A model generated the notes under the pieces. It was not told the origin of the DNA and did no database searches. It saw only the letters and a list, made by a program, of their open reading frames with translations. Below, piece by piece: positions 1-10,228 of a stretch of DNA of 64,000 bases (the stretch's first letter is position 1; each line of letters starts with the position of its first letter). Source of the DNA: Turbatrix aceti (Eukaryota > Nematoda > Chromadorea > Rhabditida > Panagrolaimidae); assembly GCA_963969345.1 (NCBI GenBank), contig OZ017770.1, positions 9,247,246 through 9,311,245 of the forward strand. Reading direction: 5' to 3'. Position numbers and translations under genes: made by a program.

Positions 1-2430
1 AGAAGTAAAAAATATATTGACAAAATTTTTGATTTGAGAAATTTTTTTTGTACGGCATCCTCTTCTCCCCTTTTCTAACCACCCAATGCCACCCACAGCG
101 ACTCACAGCGACCCACGGCACGACAAAATTTTTGACCTGAGAAAATGTTTTTGAACGGCATTATAAGTGTAGTTTTCCCGCAAGTCACAGCGCGGCCCAT
201 TTTCCCGTTATTGTGCATCCACAAATTATGCATAAAATTCTACTTTCGACTTGATTTGATCAAGGAGCATGTATTATTGTGAAAAAAAAGTTCTATATCC
301 AAGTTAGACATAAATTACCATGGATTTTTTGTTGCGACGAAAAATACCTGATTTTTGTTTACTCTGTATTTAGAATCAACCAGAAGCGTTTTGATGCCAA
401 AATACTTTAATTGATTTTATTGAAAAAAAAGAATGCTTCCTGCCACCCAAAAAACAGAAGTAAAAAATATATTGACAAAATTTTTGATTTGAGAAATTTT
501 TTTTGTACGGCATCCTCTTCTCCCCTTTTCTAACCACCCAATGCCACCCACAGCGACTCACAGCGACCCACGGCACGACAAAATTTTTGACCTGAGAAAA
601 TGTTTTTGAACGGCATTATAAGTGTAGTTTTCCCGCAAGTCACAGCGCGGCCCATTTTCCCGTTATTGTGCATCCACAAATTAGCATAAAATTCTACTTT
701 CGACTTGATTTGATCAAGGAGCATGTATTATTGTGAAAAAAACAGTTCTATATCCAAGTTAGACATAAATTACCATGGATTTTTTGTTGCGACGAAAAAT
801 ACCTGATTTTTGTTTACTCTGTATTTAGAATCAACCAGAAGCGTTTTGATGCCAAAATACTTTAATTGATTTTATTGAAAAAAAAGAATGCTTCCTGCCA
901 CCCAAAAAACAGAAGTAAAAAATATATTGACAAAATTTTTGATTTGAGAAATTTTTTTTGTACGGCATCCTCTTCTCCCCTTTTCTAACCACCCAATGCC
1001 ACCCACAGCGACTCACAGCGACCCACGGCACGACAAAATTTTTGACCTGAGAAAATGTTTTTGAACGGCATTATAAGTGTAGTTTTCCCGCAAGTCACAG
1101 CGCGGCCCATTTTCCCGTTATTGTGCATCCACAAATTAGCATAAAATTCTACTTTCGACTTGATTTGATCAAGGAGCATGTATTATTGTGAAAAAAACAG
1201 TTCTATATCCAAGTTAGACATAAATTACCATGGATTTTTTGTTGCGACGAAAAATACCTGATTTTTCTTTATTCTGTATTTAGAATCAACCAGAAGCGTT
1301 TTGATCCCAAAATACGTCAATTGATTTTGTTGAATCAAAAGAATGCCTCCTGCCACCCAAAAAACAGAAGTAAAAAATATATTGACAAAATTTTTGATTT
1401 GAGAAATTTTTTTTGTACGGCATCCTCTTCTCCCCTTTTCTAACCACCCAATGCCACCCACAGCGACTCACAGCGACCCACGGCACGACAAAATTTTTGA
1501 CCTGAGAAAATGTTTTTGAACGGCATTATAAGTGTAGTTTTCCCGCAAGTCACAGCGCGGCCCATTTTCCCGTTATTGTGCATCCACAAATTAGCATAAA
1601 ATTCTACTTTCGACTTGATTTGATCAAGGAGCATGTATTATTGTGAAAAAAAAGTTCTATATCCAAGTTAGACATAAATTACCATGGATTTTTTGTTGCG
1701 ACAAAAAATACCTGATTTTTCTTTATTCTGTATTTAGAATCAACCAGAAGCGTTTTGATCCCAAAATACGTCAATTGATTTTGTTGAAACAAAAGAATGC
1801 CTCCTGCCACCCAAAAAACAGAAGTAAAAAATATATTGACAAAATTTTTGATTTGAGAAATTTTTTTTGTACGGCATCCTCTTCTCCCCTTTTCTAACCA
1901 CCCAATGCCACCCACAGCGACTCACAGCGACCCACGGCATGACAAAATTTTTGACCTGAGAAAATGTTTTTGAACGGCATTATAAGTGTAGTTTTCCCGC
2001 AAGTCACAGCGCGGCCCATTTTCCCGTAATTGTTCATCCACAAGTTAGCATAAAATTCTACTTTCGACTTGATTTGATCAAGGAGCATGTATTATTGTGA
2101 AAAAAAAGTTCTATATCCAAGTTAGACATAAATTACCATGGATTTTTTGTTGCGACGAAAAATACATGATTTTTGTTTACTCTGTATTTAGAATCAACCA
2201 GAAGCGTTTTGATTCCAAAATACCTTAATTGATTTTGTTGAAAAAAAAGAATGCTTTCTGCCACCCAAAAAAACAGAAGTAAAGCCGATATTTACAAAAT
2301 TTTTGATTAGGGAATTTTTTTATGTACGGCACCTTTCCCCCCCTCCTCTAGCAACCCAGTGCCACCCCCAGCGACTCACAGCGACCCCCGGCACGTCAAA
2401 ATTTTTGACCTGAGAAAATTTTTTTGCCAA
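1..2430. repeat. Satellite array, 455-bp unit, five copies plus a diverged sixth
   Basis: The same unit starts at 1, 456, 911, 1366, 1820 and 2275 (period 455, once 454). Copies 1-5 are almost identical. The sixth is clearly diverged and loses homology near 2430, so this is the array edge; the array continues past the left end of the window. Short 64-66 codon frames recur in every unit on the minus strand, but they simply follow the repeat and carry no recognisable domain, so I do not call them genes. Parts of the unit match dispersed sequences near 20500-20653, 22090-22390 and, inverted, 23815-23905. Confidence 0.97.
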
Positions 2431-2439
2431 TGTTAAATT

Positions 2440-2935
2440 CACCCAAGTTGATAAATATGCAAATTCCGAGAGAAACCAAGAGTCCTGTGGCTTTATAAGA
2501 TTGCCTACAAGTTGCTTAACATCATTAATAACGATTTACTAAGAACGTTTTTGATTACCAAAAACAACTAAGGACCAATATGATTTCACAGTTAGAACTC
2601 AACATCGAAATAATGAACTAAGCCGAGAAATTTTGTGAACTCCAAGATTGACGGTCAATACGTTTTTTATTGCAGTTATTTAGTGTGATCGCCATTTTAA
2701 AAGCAAAATACCGTATATTAAACACCAAATTTTGACCATGCGACACCAATTTAAAAAATCCCAATGTGAGGTTAACCCAGATGAAAATTCGACCATCTTC
2801 TTCTTTGTGGAAATTAATGGATGATGTAAAAATCGTTATTCCTGATGTAAAGAAATTTGTAGGCAATCGTTTAAAGCCACAGAATTTGCTTTTACAACTC
2901 GGTGTCGGAATTTGCATATTTATCAATTTTGGAGA
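2440..2935. repeat. Imperfect inverted repeat, arms about 100 bp
   Basis: The stretch 2446-2545 matches the reverse complement of about 2820-2930 (shared blocks include GATAAATATGCAAATTCCGA and GATTGCCTACAA). The arms are diverged by indels and substitutions, with about 280 bp between them. A 109-codon plus-strand frame (2766-3095) covers the right arm and reads smoothly, but I recognise no domain, and the left-arm copy is broken by stops. It could be a decayed foldback transposon or a gene fragment copied in inverse orientation. From 2936 to 3730 I see only AT-rich sequence. Confidence 0.6.
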
Positions 2936-3730
2936 ATTCGAGGAAACACCTCAACATCAGAAAAAAAAATTTCATGGTTGCGTTTGGGGGAAAGTAGGGT
3001 TGGACGATTTTGTAAACTCTGTTCACAATATCAATATAGCCTTTTTAAAATCAATATTAAAAGCACAAAAAATTGAAACGGACACTGTGCTTTAGAAAAC
3101 ACGGTAAACCGGCTTTTGTTATACCGCAAAAAAAGGAAGTATTGCTTCCAAACAATGAATCACACCTAAATAATTCAATTTACGGGATAAAAAGTTCCTA
3201 AATCGCAAATAACCTAGCAAAATTTGAGATTGTGAGTCTTGCCTTTAAACTTTTTAGCGCTACTGTACATAAGGTACCAAGAACACTGAAGTTTGTCTGA
3301 TTTTCATCAGAAATTGCTTCCAGAAACATGAGATTTATGTTAAGAGACAGAGACAGGGACAAAAACAAATGCATCCGATGGTATGCCACTCATTAAAAGC
3401 ATATGATTAATAATTAAAAAAACTACAAAAAAACAGTAAAAAAACGGCTTGACGTTGACATCAACATTGCACTTGACGTTCATAGTAAATCGTCGGAATC
3501 GAGCCAGAACCGAACTGGATATAGTAGATAAACATATAAAATTTTAAGTAAAAACTGCGAAATCCAAAAACTTTTTTATCTCTTTACTCCGGGAAACCAT
3601 GAAAAAAACAGGGTAAAATTACAACAATTAAAGCGAAAAAAGATAAACCGATTTTTGATAAAAAACACAGAATGAATAAAAGAAAATCAAAATCATCATT
3701 CAACAAAACGTTGCCATCATTCTGGTCTGA

Positions 3731-4190
3731 AACGTTTTTACCGTAAAATTCATCTGCTTAAGGTATCTATTGGCAGAGTTACAATTGTCTGAAATCAAGT
3801 TTTTAATATTTTTGACGATTTTTGACACGTTGTAGATTAAAAATTACGGCATTTCCAAAACCGGAGTGCAAACTAATCAACGTAATTTTTGATAAAAAAA
3901 AATCAGAAAAAAACAACATAAAAACACCTTGAAAAGTGCCAAAACAAATCTTGTCACTGTGACCCTGTTTTAAATGCTATTTAAGGTGTGAAACCTATGT
4001 CTTTATTTTTTTCTGATTTTTCATCAAAAACTACGTCGATGAATACGCACCATAGCTTTGGATATGCCGTAGTTTTTTAGCTACAACAAGTCAAAAATCT
4101 TCAAAAATGACAAAAAAGTGATTTCAGGCGATCGTACTAACTCTGCCAGTAGATGCCTCAGGCAAGTGAATTTTACGGTAAAAACTTTTC
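3731..4190. mobile_element. Foldback (long inverted repeat) element A
   Basis: Two arms of about 200 bp face each other around a centre near 3950-3970. The left arm (for example GTTTTTACCGTAAAATTCAT at 3734) matches the reverse complement of the right arm, which ends near 4189. The arms are perhaps 75-80% alike. Both arms share phrases with the element at 51626-52174 (the AACTACGTCGAT block and the CTACAAC/GTCAAAAAT block), so the two belong to one non-autonomous family. It ends about 60 bp beyond the stop codon of the neighbouring kinase gene and may lie in its 3' UTR. Confidence 0.75.
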
Positions 4191-4249
4191 ATAATAAAAG
4201 CAACTTTTTGGCGAATTTTCAAAACGTCACCTTAGAAACTCCACCTGCC

Positions 4250-5277
4250 TCAGACAGAGTATATCGGTCCGGAGTAACGGCGTTCGGGATCCCAATCTGG
4301 CGGAGTAACGATAGACATGCCGTTGTCCACCCGGAACTCACACATGCGGAACTGCAGATACCGGTAATCGACTTTCGATTTGGCATCCAGGGTGTCGATG
4401 TAATTCATGAATTCTCCAAAGACAGGAGGAGAGTTTTGCAGAAACTCTTTCTTGGCTTGTTGCTGGGAAAAGGAACGACACTTGCTTTTGAACATCTCGA
4501 CGCGTTGGTTTCTGGCGATATCTTTCCAGGGCAATTTGCCGGCAGCCAGCTTCACCATAGAAAATAACCAAGACTCGAGATCGTCCACAGCACCGACGTT
4601 GCCCTGAGTTTGAGCAGTACGAGACTGATATCGAAGCGTGCCGCCCAACGCTTTCGAGACGTCACTGTAAATCAGTAAGCTCAAAAAATTGTTCAAAACA
4701 CACAAAACAAAATTACCTCAATTTCTTGGTCATGCCGAAATCAGACAAGAAAATGAAGTGTCGATGCTGGTGATTTTGGTTTCCCACGAGGAAATTTGCT
4801 GGCTTCACGTCTGAATGGTAGTAGTCAAGCTTGTGGAGATGTTCGATAGCGGATAATGTTTGGTCAGCGATTTGAAAAATCGTACTCCATGAAAACCTGC
4901 GATCCGGCATGCGTTGTCGCAGATATTCAAGGTTTTTGCCTAGAACCGGCATCAACATGAACCGGAAGGCAGCTTCGTAGACGTAGATACTGCTGGCGCG
5001 GAAGAAGTTCGGGCTGGGGAAATCTCGCAGACTCTTGAGCACGGATGCTTCTCGTTTCAGTGACTACAAAAATATTTTATTCATTTGCAAATAAATGACA
5101 AATAATTACCTTGTTTTTCGGATTGATTTCTTCACACTTCATAGCCCACTGACGTGAAACTCTTCCGGACTTAACGTCCACCGAAAAAACAGTTCCGAAG
5201 CCCCCTTTACCGAGAATTTCCAGCACTGTGAACTCCTGCGGTGGGATCAGGAAGCAATCACCGACGTTGGGAAGCAT
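4250..5277 (-). CDS. CK1/TTBK-like protein kinase A
   Basis: Three exons, 5277-5110, 5063-4717 and 4664-4250, join in phase (0, then 2) to give 309 residues; introns are 46 and 52 bases with GT-AG ends. The kinase core is complete: glycine loop GKGGFG (24-29), ATP lysine in AMK (47), helix-C glutamate in KREASVL (61), catalytic loop HSDVKPAN (139-146), DFG (164-166), and a GTLRY substrate-loop motif typical of the CK1 superfamily. The catalytic loop has Ser where nearly all kinases have the HRD Arg; the Asp, Lys and Asn are kept, so activity is plausible. Length fits a bare CK1-type domain with no tail. The paralogue at 6817-7861 has both introns at matching places, so the two arose by tandem duplication. 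Expanded CK1/TTBK-like families are known in nematodes, often germline-expressed; the substrate is unknown. Confidence 0.9.
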
Positions 5278-5365
5278 GGGGAAGAGAAATATGTATGTAG
5301 TCTCTACTTTGGATTCGACGACAAAGATGTTTTGCGCAAAATCAACGCTGCCTCGCTTTACCGAA

Positions 5366-6075
5366 CAGTGAGCGAGATAGGACGAAACGCCGTCTTCCTA
5401 TGTCCCTGTGGCCCTCTGCAGTAGTGACTGTGGTGCGCAGTGTACAAAAAAATACAAAAGATGTGAAAAGAACAATGGTTTGGTAGTCTCGTTGAGTCAA
5501 AATGAACGTGGTCGCGGACAGAAGACAGGCAACGTTGATGGCATCGTTGACTATGACATCGATGACTTTACTATTTTTTCGACCAATGCAATATTTTGTA
5601 TGTAATCAGGCTGAGGTCTAGTGGTAAGACGCGTAGTACCTTGCAGCAGTCTCGCATTGTGCTTCTCGTAACAGAGTATTTCCCAACACGCGCGTTGCTC
5701 TCGCAAGAGTCTACTACTAACAGTGAGCGAGATAGGACGAAACGCCGTCTTCCTATGTCCCTGTGGCCCTCTGCAGTAGTGACTGTGGTGCGCAGTGTAC
5801 AAAAAAATTACATAAGATGTGAAAAGAACAATGGTTTGGTTGTCTCGTTGAGTCAAAATGAACGTGGTCGCGGACAGAAGACAGGCAACGTTGATGGCAT
5901 CGTCGATTATGACATCGATGACTTTACTATTTTTTCGGCCAATGCAATATTTTGTACGTAATCAGGCTGAGGTCTAGTGGTAAGACGCGTAGTACCTTGC
6001 AGCAGTCTCGCATTGTGTTTCTCGTAACAGAGTATTTTCCAACACGCGCGTTGCTCTCGCAAGAGTCTACTACTA
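5366..6075. repeat. Tandem duplication, two 355-bp units
   Basis: Units 5366-5720 and 5721-6075 are nearly identical, differing by a few substitutions and small indels. Each contains the block GCCGTCTTCCTATGTCCCTG, shared in diverged form with 8057-8110 and 8572-8625. Each also contains GGTCTAGTGGTAAGACGC, which resembles the 5' A-box half of a tRNA, but I find no matching B-box, so I do not call a tRNA. The unit lies upstream of kinase A, whose start codon is at 5277. Confidence 0.92.
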
Positions 6076-6816
6076 GGTTCTTGCTTTGTTGCAAACTATC
6101 CTTTTCCTGAAGTTGTTTGCCGTGGACTCTGAAACATCATTCGGAGGCAAAAACAATCCTTGTTTCAATTACTACTAAATTAGCGTGGTTAAGCAAAATC
6201 GACAATTGTGCAATGCAAAAAATCGTGAAACACTGGGACAATAATAAAAAAAAGTTTGAGGACCACACAACGCTTTGCATAAATCCGTTAACTTAAAAAA
6301 ATTGATCAAACATTTGACATTCGTAGTACAAAATTTCTTTCAATAATTTTTTTTTTAAATTTTCTGAAAGCAAAAAGTTCTTTATATCTTTTTGACAAAA
6401 ATATAGTTTTACCTTTTCACAAAATTTATTATAAAAATCACGTTAATTTTTCTTAGCGTTATAGATAAATTGTTGTCATCTGTAACAAAAATCAGGAGGA
6501 TTCTTGTCTCAACCTCCGACTGCTAAAACTTGAAAAACGATATAATACTCAGTTTCGACTTCTTCAAGTTCGGATTTTTTTTTCACTATGCAATTTTATA
6601 ATCACCAGATCTAGGACCGTCCGAAAATTATTTTTCTGTTGTCAATGTAAACGCAGAGCGACAAAATTCACTTTTGAATTTTGTATGAAAAAAATCGCAC
6701 CCCTGATAAATGCAAAACAAAATGCAAAATGAAATTTTTATTTTAGAAAAACAATTTTTATGTACAAACAAATGCGATAACAAATTTGGGGAATGAAGGA
6801 AAAACTGCTTGAATTT
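6076..6816. other. AT-rich intergenic stretch
   Basis: This lies between the tandem duplication and the stop codon of kinase B. It is strongly AT-rich with many homopolymer runs. I see no open frame with coding character, no repeat shared elsewhere in the window and no RNA gene. Confidence 0.6.
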
Positions 6817-7861
6817 CTAGTCTTCTTCGCCGTTTTTGTCGTCTTCACCATACAACAAACCGGTGTAAGGATGGTCGGGATCCCAGTCCAGAGGCGTGTT
6901 GTAGGCAATACCGCTGCACGCTCGGTACTTTTGGAGTTTCAATTGAATCAACCAGTACTCAATTTTCGACGTTGCCGTGAGTTGTTTCATGTAGTTCAAG
7001 ATCCAGTCGAAGACAGGCGGACTCCTGCGAAGGAGGCGTTGCTTGAATCGATAGTCGGAAAAGCAAGCTTGCTTCCAGTAAAGTATGATCGATGCATATT
7101 TGGCTTGAAAACCATCCCAGGGAAGAGTGCCCGACACCAGTTTGACCATCGAATAAAGCCAGGCTTCAAGGTCATCATTGGCACCAGCGACTTGCTTGGC
7201 TTGACATGCACGGGACATGTACCGAAGCGTCCCCCCGTATTTACCTGATCGATCACTGAAAATCAACAAGCTCAGAAAGCGGCTCATAAAAAATAAAAAA
7301 ATAAATTACCTTATCGTTTGAGCAAGTCCGAAGTCGGTGAGGTAGACATTTTGGACGTCTTTTCTGCCAATCAGAATGTTGGCAGGCTTGATATCGCAAT
7401 GAAGAACGTCCATTTCCTGAAGGCGTTCGAGCGCTATGAGAGTTTGCGACGCAATTTGGAGAACCGTGGCAACGGAAAAGCGTTGGCCTGGCATGCTTCG
7501 GCGTGCGTCGTCCAAATTCTGACCGAGCAATTGGAGACGGATATATCGAAATGATCCGTATTCATGAGCCCTGCTTGAGACAACTATGTGGCTGTTCCTG
7601 CACTCGAGGCGCTTCAACATGGCGGCTTCGTTGGCTAACATCTATAAAAATAAATTTTTTACAAGCAAATGCCTGATGAATAAAGCCTACTTGATGACGT
7701 GCCGTTAAACTTTCGACCTTCAGCGCGCACTTCCAGTGCCTTTGTTCACGTGAATATACGTAGATCAAAAACACGACCCCAAAAGAGCCTTGCCCGAGCT
7801 GCTTTTTGAGCACGTAGTGCTTTTTTGGGAGATTCAGGGTATCGCCGACGCGTGGAAGCAT
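6817..7861 (-). CDS. CK1/TTBK-like protein kinase B
   Basis: Three exons, 7861-7691, 7641-7310 and 7255-6817, give 313 residues; introns are 49 and 54 bases with phases 0 and 2, the same arrangement as kinase A. Visible elements: glycine loop GQGSFG (23-28), lysine in CALKVE (48), helix-C glutamate (62), catalytic loop HCDIKPAN (138-145), DFG (160-162), GTLRYMS after the activation loop, and DDLEAWLYS in the large lobe, which matches DDLESWLFS in kinase A. The HRD arginine is replaced by Cys. The C-terminus is acidic (EDDKNGEED). It is the same orientation as A and about 1.5 kb upstream of it. A catalytically competent serine/threonine kinase of the CK1 superfamily is the best call; regulation by activation-loop phosphorylation through an RD arginine is unlikely. 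Confidence 0.9.
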
Positions 7862-8056
7862 CTTCCTCGAAACAAATAACTAACGACTATCTAGAGCAAC
7901 AACGAGACGTCCGCCAACTGCGTTGAAAAGAAACCCCTGATTTTTTTGCCTGTGTAGTTTGTCTGTCATGCCAGCCCCTGCACCCACAACGTTCGCCTCG
8001 TTTTACCGCACTGCAGCATGAAAAGAACAAAAGGAAAAACGTAACATACAACAGAA

Positions 8057-8310
8057 CGAAGAACGCCGTTCCTTATGGCCATCGACAGCGGCCGTCGTGT
8101 GCACAAGGAAGAGAAAAACAATCGAAAATAGTTCCGTTGAGTCAAAAAGAACGAGGAACATGGACTGCACGCGTTCCTCGCAGCAGGTTCGCGTCCAACA
8201 TTTGTGTGGCTCTTCCAAGTGTCTGTGCTCTTGTAGAGTCATGGACTATCCCTCTTCCGAGCGACGGTGATGTGGACGGAAAAGAGTGCATGCAAAGAGA
8301 CTTTTCTAAG
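8057..8310. repeat. Dispersed repeat family R2, copy 1
   Basis: The right part (8155-8310) matches 9836-9980 over about 150 bp at roughly 80%; TGGACTATCCCTCTTCCGAG is identical in both. The left part carries the GAACGCCGTTCCT block also found at 8572-8625 and, altered, in the 355-bp tandem units. No coding frame is conserved between copies, so this looks like a non-coding interspersed repeat. Confidence 0.8.
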
Positions 8311-8571
8311 TCATGCAATAACACAGAATTCATGCAGCGACAGCTTTTATCTGGACTGAACCGTTGTTTCTCGGTTTTTTTTATCTCCAGATCGTTGAGA
8401 GTCAGTGTGTATACTGAAAATTCAATTTCACATAATGCATTGCAATCAATTATGTACCTCTATGGGCTCGGTTTTCTGACCGAGCTCAGCCTTCAGTTTC
8501 TGCATCTGGACGTGAAATGACGGCGAAGAATCGTTTTCGATTTCTGATTCACAACTAACGTAATGAAAAAA

Positions 8572-8625
8572 GAACGTCGTTCTTCTTGGCCATCTGCAGT
8601 GGTGGCCGGGGTGTGCAGAAGGTGG
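8572..8625. repeat. Dispersed repeat family R2, short copy
   Basis: AGAACGTCGTTCTTCTTGGC followed by a CATCTGCAGTGG block matches the start of the repeat at 8057 and the inside of the 355-bp units at 5375 and 5730. Only about 50 bp are shared. Confidence 0.6.
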
Positions 8626-8635
8626 TAACAAACTT

Positions 8636-9660
8636 GACACACATAACTCGTTTTTTTGACCCGGACCTCCTGCAACGTCGTTCCTGCGTCTCTCCGTTGC
8701 CGTCGTTCCTACGCGAAAAGCTTCTTTTTTGCTCCGCTTGCTCCCTTCCGCTCCGAGTCATCCCTCCTCTAGGGATGCGAGGGGATTATCCGGTCATCGC
8801 TGGGAAGAAGTATTGAGGGAAGTATGGGGGAAACATCCGAGCTTTGGAGGCATGAGGTGAAGAGCATTTTCTGGAAGTGCAGATATCTGTGCTGTCCCTG
8901 TGGGACCTCGTGGTCAGTAAGAAGGAAGGCGTCACATCGGTTACCGTAGACCGCTCGCTACTCGACCATGTGCTGTGCCGTATCTAGAATGCTTTTCAAA
9001 CGCACTTTCACGTCGGGTGGAAGGTCCCTTGGAGTCTTTGGGGACTTGGCGCGTCCGTCTCCGGTGTCTTGCGTCTCTGAGACGCCCGGCGTTAGTCGAC
9101 TTCCCTCCCTGGCCTGTTGGGAGGTCCAGATCGCCCTTCATACTCGGGATTCCGCCGCAGCTCGTCGTACGTTGTTGCCTTGTTCGTTGCTCCTTGGAGA
9201 CCGATCCCAAAAAGGCTCTATATTATCAAGTCCGTGGGTCTCAACCGCTTGATCCGTACCTGTAATAAAAACCGGCAAACGCCGTAAAACCAACCACTTT
9301 ACCGTCTTCTGATCGGACTTCATTGATCCGCTGGGGCTGCTGTCGCCCATCTTCTTCCAGGCATTTCGCCTAGACGTGGGTAGCCGGTGAGAGCCCGTGT
9401 TGCGTCGTAGTAATTTCTTGCTTCGTGTCTATACAGTCTATCGACCTTTCGACTCAGACATCTCCCGGGGATCTGACTTCGACTTCGGTTCTGATGTCAG
9501 GCGTGTGTCTAGCCTCGCTCTCGCCCGGCGAGCCATCAAACAAATAGCATCTACGCCGCTACTATCTGTCCACCGCATTCCGCTTGTAACGACACTCGCA
9601 TGTCTTCGTGTCCCTAGGTTCTTTTCCATTTTCTGCCGGCTCTCCTGAGTGATCTTACCT
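8636..9660. other. GC-rich island without recognisable gene
   Basis: About 1 kb of clearly higher GC content than the surroundings, sharply bounded on both sides. Several short frames overlap on both strands (the longest about 96 codons, 8975-9265 plus) but none shows a known motif, signal peptide or good splice pattern. It lies between two copies of repeat family R2. It could be the remnant of a mobile element, foreign DNA, or a structural non-coding RNA; I cannot decide. Confidence 0.4.
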
Positions 9661-9835
9661 TATTTTGTTTCGCTAAAACTCTTTCTGAAATAGTGAGTGG
9701 GTGAGAGGGTGGGTGACTACGGAAAAACAACCGCAGATAAAGAGAAAACTCACTCTCGATCGCGAATTCGGAATCGCGTCGGGAGTTCCCCAAGCGCATG
9801 CTTCGGGACTCCTCTCTGCTCAGTTCCGCTTACAT

Positions 9836-9980
9836 GCTCCTCGCAGCATAGTCGTGTCCAACGCATGCGTGGCTCTTCCAAGCGTCTGTGTTCTTGTTGA
9901 GTCGTGGACTATCCCTCTTCCGAGCGCTGTTGCTGTGGACAGAAAAGAAAGGATGCGAAGAGACTTTTCCATGCATGGAA
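9836..9980. repeat. Dispersed repeat family R2, copy 2
   Basis: Direct-repeat partner of 8155-8310 (see that entry). Identity covers GTGGCTCTTCCAAG, the TGGACTATCCCTCTTCCGAG block and AGAGACTTTTC. The following 200 bases up to the OTU gene are AT-rich. Confidence 0.8.
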
Positions 9981-10228
9981 CTGCGTGTCCGTTGGCTCTA
10001 CAAAAATTATCCAACATATGTACATATTTATCTGTTTTTTTACGAGCTAACAGTTTTGTTTATTTGTAATTTTGTTTATCCATTTATGTATTTTTTTGAT
10101 AACATCTTTGATAATTTTTTTTTTAGTTTATGGATTCCGATTTTTATGTCTGAATTAAATTTTTGAATTTTCAGCTCTTTCGTTTCTTTTGCTTCTGATT
10201 TGCATCCGCCAGCTTTGCTCTGATCGCT

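Noticed and set aside
376..2088. Repeated 64-66 codon minus-strand frames in the satellite
   Set aside because: They recur only because the 455-bp unit recurs, have no motif or splice context, and overlap other frames of the same kind.
2766..3095. 109-codon plus frame as a gene
   Set aside because: It spans one arm of an inverted repeat, has no recognised domain, and its inverted partner is broken by stops.
5600..5640. Possible tRNA gene (TCTAGTGGTAAGACGC)
   Set aside because: Resembles an A-box, but no B-box or acceptor-stem pairing lies at the needed distance.
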